A stretch of DNA of 64,000 bases, taken from the NCBI GenBank assembly GCA_038524795.1, contig JBCBIJ010000012.1, positions 1-64,000 on the forward strand, written 5' to 3'. The DNA is from CALBPI01 sp038524795 (GTDB lineage Bacteria; Pseudomonadota; Gammaproteobacteria; Steroidobacterales; Woeseiaceae). The notes under the pieces are model-generated. The model was not told the DNA's origin. It saw nothing but the letters and a program-made list of their open reading frames with translations, and ran no database searches. How positions within the stretch are numbered: position 1 is the stretch's first letter; each line of letters begins with the position of its first letter. A program made the position numbers and the translations under genes. This document shows, piece after piece, positions 15,716 to 23,894 of this stretch.

Positions 15716-16323
15716 TTGCTTCGATTCGCGGCAAGCTGGTCAGCAAGCAGGCGCCCGAAATCGTCATTGAGACGGGTGGTATCGGCTATGCGCTTGAAGT
15801 GCCGATGTCGACCTATTTCCGGTTGCCGGCGGTCGGTGCAGAAGCATCACTGCTCACACACTTTCTCGTGCGTGAGGACGCGCAGTTGCTCTACGGCTTC
15901 GCTGATGCCGAAGAGCGCGATCTATTTCGCAGCCTGCTTAAGGTCAGCGGCGTTGGTGCGCGCATTGCGCTGGCCATTCTCTCTGGCATCAGCGTCGAGG
16001 GCTTTCGCCAGTGCGTCGCGTTCGATGACACGGCCGCGCTGATCAAGGTGCCGGGCATCGGCAAAAAGACCGCCGAGCGCGTGATCTACGAAATGCGCGA
16101 CAAACTCGATGCGCCCGCCGTCGCAACACCTGCCGCCACGATGGCAGCGGGTGGTTCAGCGCCGGCCACCGCCGATGGCCGTGCCGAGGCTTTCCATGCG
16201 CTTGTTGCGCTGGGCTACAAGGACGCCGAGGTTCGACGCCTGCTCAAGGCCGTCGAGGGCACGGGCGACGCCGAATCTGCCGAAGACTATATCCGTCTGG
16301 CGCTGCGCCAGGCTGCGGGGTGA
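15712..16323 (+). CDS. ruvA: Holliday junction branch migration protein RuvA
   Basis: A 203-residue protein that binds four-way junctions as a tetramer and loads RuvB. N-terminal OB domain (MIASIRGKLVSK), two helix-hairpin-helix motifs (LLKVSGVGARIALAIL and LIKVPGIGKKTAERVI), a short acidic/Ala linker and the C-terminal RuvB-binding three-helix domain (AFHALVALGYKDAEVRRLL). I trimmed the longer open frame to ATG 15712, which overlaps the ruvC stop by 4 bp and gives the conserved N-terminus. ruvB starts 3 bp later. Confidence 0.97.
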   Translation: MIASIRGKLVSKQAPEIVIETGGIGYALEVPMSTYFRLPAVGAEASLLTHFLVREDAQLLYGFADAEERDLFRSLLKVSGVGARIALAILSGISVEGFRQCVAFDDTAALIKVPGIGKKTAERVIYEMRDKLDAPAVATPAATMAAGGSAPATADGRAEAFHALVALGYKDAEVRRLLKAVEGTGDAESAEDYIRLALRQAAG

Positions 16324-16326
16324 TCG

Positions 16327-17388
16327 ATGAGCAGTGATGACAGCCGTCTCGTGGCCGCGGATAGCCTGGGTGATGACGCGGTGTTCGATCGCGCGATCCG
16401 CCCGGCGCGGCTCGCCGACTATGTGGGCCAGCCCGCAGTCAAGGAGCAGATGGAGATCTTCATCAGCGCCGCGCGGCAACGCTCTGAGTCGCTCGATCAT
16501 GTGCTCATTTTCGGACCGCCCGGTCTCGGCAAGACGACGCTGGCGCATATTGTCGCCAACGAGCTCGATGTGAATCTCCGTCAGACGTCGGGTCCCGTGC
16601 TTGAGCGTCCCGGTGACCTGGCCGCCATCCTTACGAACCTTGAACCCAACGACGTGTTGTTCGTCGATGAAATCCATCGTCTGAGCCCCGTGGTCGAAGA
16701 GGTGCTGTACCCGGCGATGGAGGATTACCAGCTCGACATCGTCATCGGTGAGGGCCCGGGCGCGCGGTCGATCAAGCTGGACCTGCCGCCCTTTACGCTC
16801 GTGGGCGCCACAACACGTGCGGGCTTGCTGACGTCGCCGTTGCGCGATCGCTTTGGCATCGTGCAACGCCTCGAGTTTTACGACCGCAACGAGCTCGCCG
16901 CGATCGTTCGACGTTCGGCTGGCATTCTTGAGCTCGATATCGAAACCGAAGGCGCAGACCTGATTGCGGCGCGCTCGCGCGGCACGCCACGAATCGCGAA
17001 CCGACTATTACGCCGGGTCCGGGACTACGCGCAGGTGCGCGGCAACGGCGTCGTCGATGAGGCCAGCGCCACGGCGGCCATGGACATGCTGGCGGTCGAT
17101 CCGCACGGCTTTGACACGATGGACCGCAAACTGCTGCTCGCGATCATCGAAAAGTTCGATGGCGGGCCCGTAGGTGTGGACAGCCTGGCCGCGGCCATCG
17201 GGGAGGAACGCGGCACGATTGAAGACGTGCTCGAGCCCTACCTGATCCAGCAGGGTTTCATCATGCGCACGGCGCGCGGTCGCGTGGCCACGCGCACGGC
17301 CTACCTGCACTTCGGACTCAAGGCGCCGCCGCGTGAGGCGGCGCCCGAACCCTCGCTGTTCGACAACATGGACGACAGTACCCCTTAG
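16327..17388 (+). CDS. ruvB: Holliday junction branch migration ATPase RuvB
   Basis: A 353-residue AAA+ hexameric motor driving branch migration with RuvA. Walker A GPPGLGKTTLA (Lys69), Walker B LFVDEIHRLSP, sensor 1 VGATTRAGLL, sensor 2/arginine region RGTPRIANRLLRRVRDYA and the C-terminal winged-helix domain (LEPYLIQQGFIMRTARGR) are all present. It completes ruvCAB and is followed 56 bp later by tolQ, as in many gammaproteobacteria, but the usual ybgC thioesterase gene between them is absent. Confidence 0.98.
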   Translation: MSSDDSRLVAADSLGDDAVFDRAIRPARLADYVGQPAVKEQMEIFISAARQRSESLDHVLIFGPPGLGKTTLAHIVANELDVNLRQTSGPVLERPGDLAAILTNLEPNDVLFVDEIHRLSPVVEEVLYPAMEDYQLDIVIGEGPGARSIKLDLPPFTLVGATTRAGLLTSPLRDRFGIVQRLEFYDRNELAAIVRRSAGILELDIETEGADLIAARSRGTPRIANRLLRRVRDYAQVRGNGVVDEASATAAMDMLAVDPHGFDTMDRKLLLAIIEKFDGGPVGVDSLAAAIGEERGTIEDVLEPYLIQQGFIMRTARGRVATRTAYLHFGLKAPPREAAPEPSLFDNMDDSTP

Positions 17389-17444
17389 CCACCGTGACAG
17401 CCGCGGTCGTCGGCGCCGCCGATCCCGCGCTCGGAGCACGCCTG

Positions 17445-18143
17445 ATGAACAACGACAAGCTCTCCATCCTCAAATTGATTGCAGACGCCAGTATCGTCGT
17501 GCAGCTCGTCATGCTCATGTTGCTGGGCGCGTCGTTCTGGTCCTGGTACATCATCATTCGTAAACGCCGCATGCTCGGTCGGGCGCAATCGGTGGCCGAC
17601 CGCTTCGAATCTGAGTTCTGGTCGGGTTCCGACCTGTCTTCGCTGTATCGGAAAGTGACTTCCGGCAAAGGCGCCGGGCCCGGTATGCCCGCGATCTTCG
17701 AATCCGGCTTTCGCGAGTTCCAGCGCCTCATTCAGCAGGACGGTGTGTCAGCGGAGCGCGTGATCGAGACCTCACGCCGCGCCATGCGTGTCAGCATGAC
17801 GCGTGAAACGGACTTGCTGGAACAGGGGCTGGCGTCGCTCGCAACGATTGGTTCAACCAGTCCTTACGTGGGCCTATTTGGCACCGTGTGGGGCATCATG
17901 AACTCGTTCACGAGCCTCGGTGCGGGTACCCAGACGGCGACCCTGCAAACCGTGGCACCCGGTATTGCCGAGGCCCTCGTGGCCACGGCCATGGGGCTCT
18001 TCGCCGCCATTCCCGCCGTGATCTTCTACAATCGAAATGCCGATCGTCTCGGGCGCATCGAATCGCGTTTCGAGACGTTCAGCGACGAGTTGCTTGGCAT
18101 TCTTGAACGCCACGCGCAGCGCACTAACACGGGGCAAGGCTGA
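17445..18143 (+). CDS. tolQ: Tol-Pal system proton channel subunit TolQ
   Basis: A 232-residue inner-membrane protein of the Tol-Pal machine, which uses the proton motive force to constrict the outer membrane at division. Three membrane segments: about 13-36, the second in the conserved LATIGSTSPYVGLFGTVWGIMNSF region, and the third around GIAEALVATAMGLFAAIPAVIFYN. It is of the MotA/ExbB family. I chose ATG 17445 with GGAG 8 bp upstream; the frame is open 51 bp earlier. It is followed by tolR after 1 bp. Confidence 0.96.
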   Translation: MNNDKLSILKLIADASIVVQLVMLMLLGASFWSWYIIIRKRRMLGRAQSVADRFESEFWSGSDLSSLYRKVTSGKGAGPGMPAIFESGFREFQRLIQQDGVSAERVIETSRRAMRVSMTRETDLLEQGLASLATIGSTSPYVGLFGTVWGIMNSFTSLGAGTQTATLQTVAPGIAEALVATAMGLFAAIPAVIFYNRNADRLGRIESRFETFSDELLGILERHAQRTNTGQG

Positions 18144-18144
18144 G

Positions 18145-18582
18145 ATGGCACGCCGCCGACTCATGGGCGACATCAACGTCGTGCCCTACATCGACGTGAT
18201 GCTCGTGCTGCTCATTATCTTTATGGTCACGGCACCTCTGCTCACGCAGGGTATTGAGGTTGACCTGCCCGAGGCGGATGCTGCGCCACTGGACACGGCC
18301 GTGACCGAGGACAACCTGCCGCTTGTGCTGTCCGTCGACAGCGAAGGCGCGCTGTACCTCAATGCCGGCGAATCCAAAGACACACCAGTGACCGGGCAGT
18401 ACGTGATCGACAATGTGGCCATTGTGCTGCGTCGCCGGCCCGACACGCCTGTGATGGTCAAAGCGGATCAGGCCGTGCCTTACGGCCGCGTCGTGGAGGC
18501 CATGGTGCTGCTGCAGAAAGGCGGTGCCGATGAGGTGGGCTTCATCACCGACCCGCTGGACCCGGACGCGTTGACGCGCTGA
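18145..18582 (+). CDS. tolR: Tol-Pal system protein TolR
   Basis: A 145-residue ExbD/TolR protein with one N-terminal membrane helix (VVPYIDVMLVLLIIFMVTAP) carrying the conserved Asp of the proton path, and a periplasmic domain ending VEAMVLLQKGGADEVGFITDP. Works with TolQ as the stator. ATG 18145 is 1 bp after the tolQ stop, with GAG upstream inside tolQ. Confidence 0.96.
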   Translation: MARRRLMGDINVVPYIDVMLVLLIIFMVTAPLLTQGIEVDLPEADAAPLDTAVTEDNLPLVLSVDSEGALYLNAGESKDTPVTGQYVIDNVAIVLRRRPDTPVMVKADQAVPYGRVVEAMVLLQKGGADEVGFITDPLDPDALTR

Positions 18583-18595
18583 GCGCACGCGCCGC

Positions 18596-19513
18596 ATGCG
18601 CCAAATCCTCGACAACGCGATTGCGCTGATTGGCTCCGTGGCCCTGCACGGTGTCCTCGTGGCGTTGTTGCTGATCAATTTCGACTGGGGGGATGAGCCG
18701 CCGCCGCCTGTGCAAACCACGATCAAGGCGCGCATCGTCAGTGATGAGACCACCGTGAGTCGTCCCGCCCCGCCTGCGGAACCCTCGGCCGCCGAGATTG
18801 CCGAAAGGCAAAGACGGCAGGCGGCCGAGCGTGAGCGGCGGCAACAAGAGGAGGCCGCTCGACTGAAACGCGAAACCGAGGCTCGCGAGGCCGCGGAGCG
18901 CGAAGCACAAGCGCAGGCCGAACGTGAGGCGCAAGCGGCGGCCGAGAGGCAGGCGCGCGAGGATGCGGAACGCCAGGCGCGTGAGGCGGCGGAGCGCCAG
19001 GCGCGAGAGGAGGCCGAGCGTCAGGCGCGCGAGGAAGCGGAGCGCAGAGCGCGTGAGGAGGCCGAGCGCAAAGCGCGTGAGGAGGCGGAGCGCAAGGCTC
19101 GCGAGGAGGCCGAGCGACGGGCCCGAGAGGCAGCGAAACAACGCGCTGCGGAGGCACGTCAGGCCGAGCTCGATGCACAATTGCAGGATGCGCTGGAGGC
19201 AGAGGCGGCCCGTCAGGGCGCCATCGATCAAGGGTTACAGGCAAAATACATTGAGGTCATTCGGCAACGGGTTCGGCGAAACTGGAACCCTCCGCCCAAC
19301 ACGCCCGGGGAGATCATTTGTACGGTTCGCGTTCGTCAGCTTCGTAGCGGCGACGTGGTGAGTGTGGTGGTTTCGGATTGTCCAGGGGGCGACGCGTTGT
19401 CGCGGACTTTGTCTCGGGCTGTTGAAAAGTCGTCACCCCTTCCGCCGCCCGATGATCCGTCGCTCTTTGAGCCCAACCTTGTGCTGCGTTTCAACACCAG
19501 TGAATCCGAATAG
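18596..19513 (+). CDS. tolA: Tol-Pal system protein TolA
   Basis: A 305-residue protein that links TolQR to TolB/Pal across the periplasm. Short cytoplasmic start and one membrane helix (about 8-29, IALIGSVALHGVLVALLLIN). Domain II (about 60-205) is a long charged helix built from AERQAREE-type octapeptides. The C-terminal domain III (about 215-305) has YIEVIRQRVRRNWNPP and paired Cys in IICTVRV and SDCPGG, as in TolA D3. It follows tolR by 13 bp. The octapeptides are also repeated at DNA level (18941-19132). Confidence 0.95.
   Translation: MRQILDNAIALIGSVALHGVLVALLLINFDWGDEPPPPVQTTIKARIVSDETTVSRPAPPAEPSAAEIAERQRRQAAERERRQQEEAARLKRETEAREAAEREAQAQAEREAQAAAERQAREDAERQAREAAERQAREEAERQAREEAERRAREEAERKAREEAERKAREEAERRAREAAKQRAAEARQAELDAQLQDALEAEAARQGAIDQGLQAKYIEVIRQRVRRNWNPPPNTPGEIICTVRVRQLRSGDVVSVVVSDCPGGDALSRTLSRAVEKSSPLPPPDDPSLFEPNLVLRFNTSESE
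18941..19132 (+). repeat. eight 24-bp tandem repeats in tolA
   Basis: Eight consecutive 24-bp units each encode an octapeptide of the type A-E-R-x-A-R-E-x. Units differ mainly at synonymous or Gln/Arg/Lys positions. They build the helical domain II and could change number by slippage or recombination. Confidence 0.9.
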
Positions 19514-19535
19514 ACTTCGCGGTAGACTTATAAAT

Positions 19536-20885
19536 ATGCGCCATCTATTTGAAAATAATCAGAAAAACAGCAGCCTTGGCGTCGCTTTTTGGCGACAGTG
19601 GCTGGTCTTCGCGGGCCTCGCGCTGACGTTGGCCGCGCCTGCGAGGGCAGAGCTCGTCATTGAGATCACTCGCGGCGCCGTCAAACCGATCCCGATTGCG
19701 ATTGTGCCATTCGGCTGGAGCGGGTCCGGTAGTGCACCCGGCGATGCCGCCAGTGTCATTCGCTCTGACCTTTTCGGCAGCGGTCGCTTCGACCCGCTGC
19801 CCAACGACGACATGCTGGAGCGCCCCGTGCGCGGCGTCGATATCGACTTCGACAACTGGCGGCTCGTGGCCGTGGACTACGTGCTTGTCGGGCGTCTCGA
19901 GCAGGTCGGTGATGAATTGGCGCTGACCTACCAACTGTTTGATGTCTACGGCGCACGCCAGGTCGTCGCCGACAGCCTTGTGCTCGAACCGCGCGATCTG
20001 CGACTCGCGAGCCACCGCGTTGCAGACGCCGTGTTTGAGGCGATTACGGGTGTGAAGGGCGTGTTCTCGACGCGTGTGGCCTACATCTCCGTGAGTGGTC
20101 GACCGCCTGAGCGAACGTACCGGCTTATCGTCGCTGACGCCGATGGCAACAACGAATTCGTGTTGCTTGAGAGTGCGCAGCCGATCATGTCGCCCGCCTG
20201 GTCGCCCGACGGCCGGCAACTGGCCTACGTGTCCTTTGAAAGCGGCAGAGCGGCGGTCTATGTCCAGACGCTACGCACGGGTTCACGTCGTACGGTGTCT
20301 GACCGTCCAGGGGTCAATAACGCACCCGCCTGGTCGCCTGACGGGCGCCAACTTGCACTCACCTTGTCGGACGCGGAGGGCAACCTCGATGTGCACGTGC
20401 TGACCCTGCTGGGCAACCGGCTCGTGCGATTGACCGAGCGTCGTTCCATCGACACGGAGCCCACATGGTCCGCCGACGGGCGCCACGTCTACTTCACGTC
20501 GGATCGGGGCGGGGCGCCGCAGGTTTACCGCATCGCGGCAGACGGCTCGGAAGACGCGCCCGAGCGCGTGACCTTTGAGGGCAACTACAACGCCCGTCCG
20601 CGCGTGTCCCCCGACGGCCGCTACCTGGCCGTCGTGCATGACGACCGCGGGCGCTTCCGCGTCGCTGTGCAGGACCTGGAAACCGGGGCGCTGCAGGTGC
20701 TGTCCGATGGCGCCCTCGACGAATCCCCGGCGTTCGCACCGAATTCGGCCCAGCTCATCTATGCGACCCGCCGCGACGGCCGCGGCGTGCTCGAGACCGT
20801 GAGCACGGACGGCCTGATCAGCGGCCGCGTGAAGTCGGTCGGCAACGACGTGCGCGAGCCGGTCTGGTCGCCGTACGCGCGGTGA
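19536..20885 (+). CDS. tolB: Tol-Pal system beta propeller protein TolB
   Basis: A 449-residue periplasmic protein. A signal peptide (about 15-37) ends APARA, followed by ELVIEITRGAVKPIPIAIVPF, the TolB N-terminal domain, and a six-bladed propeller whose WSPDGRQLAYVS-type motifs recur (SPAWSPDGRQL, APAWSPDGRQL, EPTWSADGRHV, RPRVSPDGRYL). ATG 19536 is the best start, but the N-terminus before the signal core is long for TolB and the DNA around the start is unusually AT-rich (19523-19575). TolB binds Pal and TolA domain III. pal begins 44 bp after its stop. Confidence 0.95.
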   Translation: MRHLFENNQKNSSLGVAFWRQWLVFAGLALTLAAPARAELVIEITRGAVKPIPIAIVPFGWSGSGSAPGDAASVIRSDLFGSGRFDPLPNDDMLERPVRGVDIDFDNWRLVAVDYVLVGRLEQVGDELALTYQLFDVYGARQVVADSLVLEPRDLRLASHRVADAVFEAITGVKGVFSTRVAYISVSGRPPERTYRLIVADADGNNEFVLLESAQPIMSPAWSPDGRQLAYVSFESGRAAVYVQTLRTGSRRTVSDRPGVNNAPAWSPDGRQLALTLSDAEGNLDVHVLTLLGNRLVRLTERRSIDTEPTWSADGRHVYFTSDRGGAPQVYRIAADGSEDAPERVTFEGNYNARPRVSPDGRYLAVVHDDRGRFRVAVQDLETGALQVLSDGALDESPAFAPNSAQLIYATRRDGRGVLETVSTDGLISGRVKSVGNDVREPVWSPYAR

Positions 20886-20929
20886 GCGACTACACTTTGC
20901 ATCCCATGACCACGAGGAGTACCCGAGTC

Positions 20930-21463
20930 ATGAACAAGCGCCTGATTTTGACTGTCCTGGCCACGGCCTTTGTCGCCGCCGGCTGCGGACCCAAGCGCGC
21001 GACGCTGCCTGAATACGAAGACACGTCCACCGAAGTGCCCGGATCGGACCGTGATTCGAGCTCTGGGTCCGGCGTGGCCGACTCGTCGATTCGCAGCCGC
21101 GGCTTCGAGGAAGACAGCGTAGCGACTGACACCGCCGACGCACTCATTATTTATTTCGAGTACGACCGTGCCGAGGTGCGCCCAGAGTACGCGGACCTGC
21201 TGGCGGCCCACGCACGCCGCTTGAGCGGCAACGCGGGCTTGCGCCTTCGTCTTGAAGGACATGCCGACGAGCGCGGCTCGCGCGAATACAACATTGGGCT
21301 TGGTGAGCGCCGTGCACAGGCCGTACGCCGCCTGTTGCTCATCCAGGGTGCCTCTGCAGGGCAAATCAGCACTGTGAGCTACGGCGAAGAACGCCCCGTT
21401 GCGTTTGGTAGCACCGAGTCGGACTACGAAAAGAACCGCCGCGTGGAGCTCAGTTACCGCTGA
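20930..21463 (+). CDS. pal: peptidoglycan-associated lipoprotein Pal
   Basis: A 177-residue outer-membrane lipoprotein. Signal peptide with lipobox VAAGC (Cys about 22), a Ser/Asp-rich linker (30-65) and an OmpA-like C-terminal domain with YFEYDRAEVRPEY, LEGHADERGSREYNIGLGERRA (diaminopimelate-binding region) and YGEERPV. The start ATG 20930 has AGGAG 11 bp upstream and gives a short proper signal; an open frame from 20882 overlaps the tolB stop and is rejected. It anchors the outer membrane to peptidoglycan. Confidence 0.97.
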   Translation: MNKRLILTVLATAFVAAGCGPKRATLPEYEDTSTEVPGSDRDSSSGSGVADSSIRSRGFEEDSVATDTADALIIYFEYDRAEVRPEYADLLAAHARRLSGNAGLRLRLEGHADERGSREYNIGLGERRAQAVRRLLLIQGASAGQISTVSYGEERPVAFGSTESDYEKNRRVELSYR

Positions 21464-21497
21464 GCCCACGTGACGTCGCGACAATGAGGTGAGCGAC

Positions 21498-22262
21498 ATG
21501 AAACAGATTCGTAACGTCTCGACTGCCGTCCTGGCCGCCGCTGTGGTGTCGGGTTGTGCGACGATCCCGCCCGAGGAAGACCCGGTGCTGATTAAGCTCT
21601 CGCAAATAGAGCGCCGGCTTGAGCGTGTCGAGCGTGTCGTGCAGAACGACAGCCTTGTGCAGCTTGTGGCTCGTGTGGACGCGCTGTCGGGCGAGGTGGA
21701 TGCGCTTCGGGGCCAGATCGAGGCCAATACATTTGATTCGGACAAGATGGCGGAACGCCAGCGCAACTTGTACGCCGACCTTGATGCACGCCTGCAGGAC
21801 CTCGAGTCTGCGCCGCGCGAATCAAACGTCATGCAGGGTGGCACGCTGCAGGCTGGCGAGCTGCCATTGCCCAACGGTTCCGACCGCGAAAACTACCAGG
21901 CCGCTTTCGAGCTGCTGAAGGAGGGGCGCTACGACCAGTCCGCCAAGGCGTTCCAGCAGTTCCTCGTGGCTTATCCGAACAGTGAGCTTGCCGACAACGC
22001 GCAGTACTGGCTTGCCGAGTCGTTTTACGTCTCGCAGCGCTTCGATGAGGCTTTGCCCATCTTCAACACTGTGATCTCGGATTTCCCGGCGTCGCGCAAG
22101 GTGCCTGATGCCTTGCTCAAGATCGGTTACTGCAATTACGAGTTGCAGCGGTGGGACGCCGCCGAGACGGCGCTGGCCCGGGTGGTCGCCGATTACCCCG
22201 AAACCACGGCGGCGCGTCTCGCGAGCAAGCGGCTCGAGCAACTGCGCACCGAACGGGGCTGA
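21498..22262 (+). CDS. cpoB: cell division coordinator CpoB/YbgF
   Basis: A 254-residue periplasmic protein. An N-terminal coiled coil (about 30-95, LSQIERRLERVERVV onward) is followed by a linker and three TPR units starting YQAAFELLKEGRYDQSAKAF, YWLAESFYVSQRFDEALPIF and KIGYCNYELQRWDAAETAL. It coordinates peptidoglycan synthesis with Tol-driven constriction in E. coli. GAGGTGAG precedes ATG 21498, which I prefer to GTG 21489. The N-terminus contains a lipobox-like VVSGC, so this CpoB may be a lipoprotein, unlike the soluble E. coli form. Confidence 0.93.
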   Translation: MKQIRNVSTAVLAAAVVSGCATIPPEEDPVLIKLSQIERRLERVERVVQNDSLVQLVARVDALSGEVDALRGQIEANTFDSDKMAERQRNLYADLDARLQDLESAPRESNVMQGGTLQAGELPLPNGSDRENYQAAFELLKEGRYDQSAKAFQQFLVAYPNSELADNAQYWLAESFYVSQRFDEALPIFNTVISDFPASRKVPDALLKIGYCNYELQRWDAAETALARVVADYPETTAARLASKRLEQLRTERG

Positions 22263-22272
22263 GCCCGAGCAC

Positions 22273-22947
22273 ATGGCCCAGGTAGCACGCGACTTGCTCG
22301 ACGCGGCCGAACGGCTGCGTATCACGGAAGTGTTTCACTCGTTGCAGGGCGAAGCCCTGGCGAGCGGGATGCCCACCGTGTTTGTGCGCCTGACGGGCTG
22401 CCCCTTGCGCTGCACCTATTGCGACAGTGAGTACGCCTTCCACGGCGGCGAGTGGTTCGACTTCGATTCACTCATCGCACGTGTCGCGGGATTCGGTGCG
22501 ACCCATGTCTGCGTAACGGGCGGTGAGCCGTTGGCGCAGCCCAATTGTCGGGCGTTTCTCGAGCGGCTCTGTGATGCGGGTTACGACGTGTCATTGGAAA
22601 CCAGCGGAGCCATCGACATCGCTGGCATCGACCCGCGCGTCTCGCGCGTCGTGGATCTCAAGACCCCGGCCTCAGGCGAGTGCTTGCGTAACCGCTGGCA
22701 AAACCTGGACGCGTTGACCGACCACGACCAGCTCAAGTTCGTGATCTGCGGCCGCGGCGACTTCGATTGGGCCGTGCAGTGCATTCGCGAGCGCGAGCTC
22801 GTCGGCCGCTGCACGATCTGGATGTCGCCGTCCTGGGGTGTGGTCGAGCCGCATGAGCTCGCACAGTGGATTCTCGAGAGTGGCTTGCCGGTTCGGCTGC
22901 AGTTGCAGCTGCACAAGCTCCTCTGGGGTGATGTGCCCGGAAAATGA
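22273..22947 (+). CDS. queE: 7-carboxy-7-deazaguanine synthase QueE
   Basis: A 224-residue radical SAM enzyme that converts 6-carboxytetrahydropterin to 7-carboxy-7-deazaguanine in queuosine/preQ0 synthesis. The cluster-binding motif is GCPLRCTYC (Cys43, Cys47, Cys50; CX3CX2C). ITEVFHSLQGEALASGMPTVFVRLTG and the glycine-rich VCVTGGEPLAQ fit QueE closely. ATG 22273 follows the cpoB stop by 10 bp, so queEC may ride on the tol-pal transcript; the same neighbourhood occurs in other gammaproteobacteria. Its stop overlaps the queC start by 4 bp (ATGA). Confidence 0.95.
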   Translation: MAQVARDLLDAAERLRITEVFHSLQGEALASGMPTVFVRLTGCPLRCTYCDSEYAFHGGEWFDFDSLIARVAGFGATHVCVTGGEPLAQPNCRAFLERLCDAGYDVSLETSGAIDIAGIDPRVSRVVDLKTPASGECLRNRWQNLDALTDHDQLKFVICGRGDFDWAVQCIRERELVGRCTIWMSPSWGVVEPHELAQWILESGLPVRLQLQLHKLLWGDVPGK

Positions 22948-23615
22948 CGCGCCGGGCCATCGTATTGCTGTCGGGCGGGCTCGATTCCGCCACGGTGCTC
23001 GCCATGGCGCGTGCGCAGGGTTACGACTGCCTGGCACTGAGCTTTGACTACGGCCAGCGCCACGACGCGGAGCTCGCGGCTGCACATCGCGTTGCCGAGC
23101 ACCTGGGTGCCAAAGAGCACCGCACCATGCGAATCGACTTTGCGGGGATCGGCGGTTCTGCGCTGACGGACGAGGCCATCGACGTGCCCGAGCCGGGCGG
23201 TGAAGGCATTCCCGTGACTTACGTGCCAGCGCGCAACACCGTGTTCCTGTCGATGGCGTTGGGCTGGGCCGAGGTGGCCGAAGCCGAGGCGATCTGCATC
23301 GGCGTCAACGCCGTCGACTATTCGGGCTACCCCGATTGTCGGCCTGAGTACATTGCGGCTTATCAGGACATGGCGGCGCTTGCGACGAAAGTGGGCGTCG
23401 AAGGGCAACCCATACGCATCGAGACGCCGCTGATCGATCTGAGCAAGGCCGATATCATCCGGGCGGGTGGCGAGCTCGGTGTGGACTACGCACTCACCGT
23501 GTCCTGCTACCAGGCTGACGACGCGGGCAGGGCCTGCGGTCGTTGCGATGCTTGTGTGCTGCGCGCACAGGGTTTTAAGGACGCCGGGGTGCCGGACCCA
23601 ACGCCTTACTTCTGA
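22944..23615 (+). CDS. queC: 7-cyano-7-deazaguanine synthase QueC
   Basis: A 223-residue PP-loop ATPase that turns 7-carboxy-7-deazaguanine into preQ0. N-terminal LLSGGLDSATVLAMA is the SGGxDS ATP-pyrophosphate loop. FVPARN-type YVPARNTVFLSMALGWAE and NAVDYSGYPDCRPEYI are QueC signatures, and the four zinc Cys are in SCYQ, ACGRC and DAC near the C-terminus. Translation is coupled to queE by the ATGA overlap. It is followed by tRNA-Lys, whose own promoter starts 13 bp past the stop. Confidence 0.96.
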   Translation: MTRRAIVLLSGGLDSATVLAMARAQGYDCLALSFDYGQRHDAELAAAHRVAEHLGAKEHRTMRIDFAGIGGSALTDEAIDVPEPGGEGIPVTYVPARNTVFLSMALGWAEVAEAEAICIGVNAVDYSGYPDCRPEYIAAYQDMAALATKVGVEGQPIRIETPLIDLSKADIIRAGGELGVDYALTVSCYQADDAGRACGRCDACVLRAQGFKDAGVPDPTPYF

Positions 23616-23627
23616 GCGCGAAGGGTC

Positions 23628-23655
23628 TTGAGAATTCCGCCCGTTGCGCTATTAT
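23628..23655 (+). promoter_or_regulatory. sigma-70 type promoter of tRNA-Lys
   Basis: TTGAGA (23628-23633) and TATTAT (23650-23655) are separated by 16 bp, each one mismatch from consensus. The GC-rich GCGCGCC that follows is the discriminator type seen at stringently controlled stable-RNA promoters. Expected start is near 23662. Confidence 0.72.
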
Positions 23656-23680
23656 TGCGCGCCTTCCCCGTCGGGAGGCC

Positions 23681-23700
23681 GCCGTGTGCCACCACACGGC
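23681..23700 (+). other. hairpin in the tRNA-Lys 5' leader
   Basis: GCCGTGTG-CCAC-CACACGGC is a perfect 8-bp stem with a 4-nt loop, 20 nt before the mature tRNA 5' end. It may help RNase P or leader processing, or be incidental. Confidence 0.5.
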
Positions 23701-23720
23701 ATCCGGAAGTCACTTACACC

Positions 23721-23796
23721 GGGCCGTTAGCTCAGATGGTAGAGCAGTTGGCTTTTAACCAATTGGTCATAGGTTCGATCCCTATACGGCCCACCA
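23721..23796 (+). tRNA. tRNA-Lys (anticodon TTT)
   Basis: A 76-nt tRNA. Acceptor strands GGGCCGT and ACGGCCC pair fully and CCA is encoded at 23794-23796. The anticodon loop CTTTTAA sits on a TTGG/CCAA-containing stem, giving TTT. The T loop TTCGATC is normal. Its anticodon would be a target of the MnmA encoded at 37949-39091. Confidence 0.97.
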
Positions 23797-23860
23797 CTTC
23801 CGCCTCTACGCCGCCTTCCCAGCACAGCACACGCAACGGAGATCCGTGACCCGCTTCGGG

Positions 23861-23866
23861 TATGAT
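23861..23866 (+). promoter_or_regulatory. candidate -10 box for thrABC
   Basis: TATGAT lies 28 bp before the thrA GTG start. No -35 hexamer is recognisable. No Thr/Ile-rich leader peptide or attenuator precedes thrA, so the operon may be fed partly by read-through from tRNA-Lys. Confidence 0.35.
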
Positions 23867-23894
23867 CCGCCGCTGTACTGAGGGAGCAGAATCC

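Noticed and set aside
18941..19132. Possible CRISPR-like regular repeat
   Set aside because: Units are directly adjacent without spacers and encode the TolA rod in frame.
18545..19231. Minus-strand frame of 228 codons rich in Leu-Ala-Arg repeats
   Set aside because: It is the complement of the TolA helical repeat; the periodicity comes from the 24-bp units.
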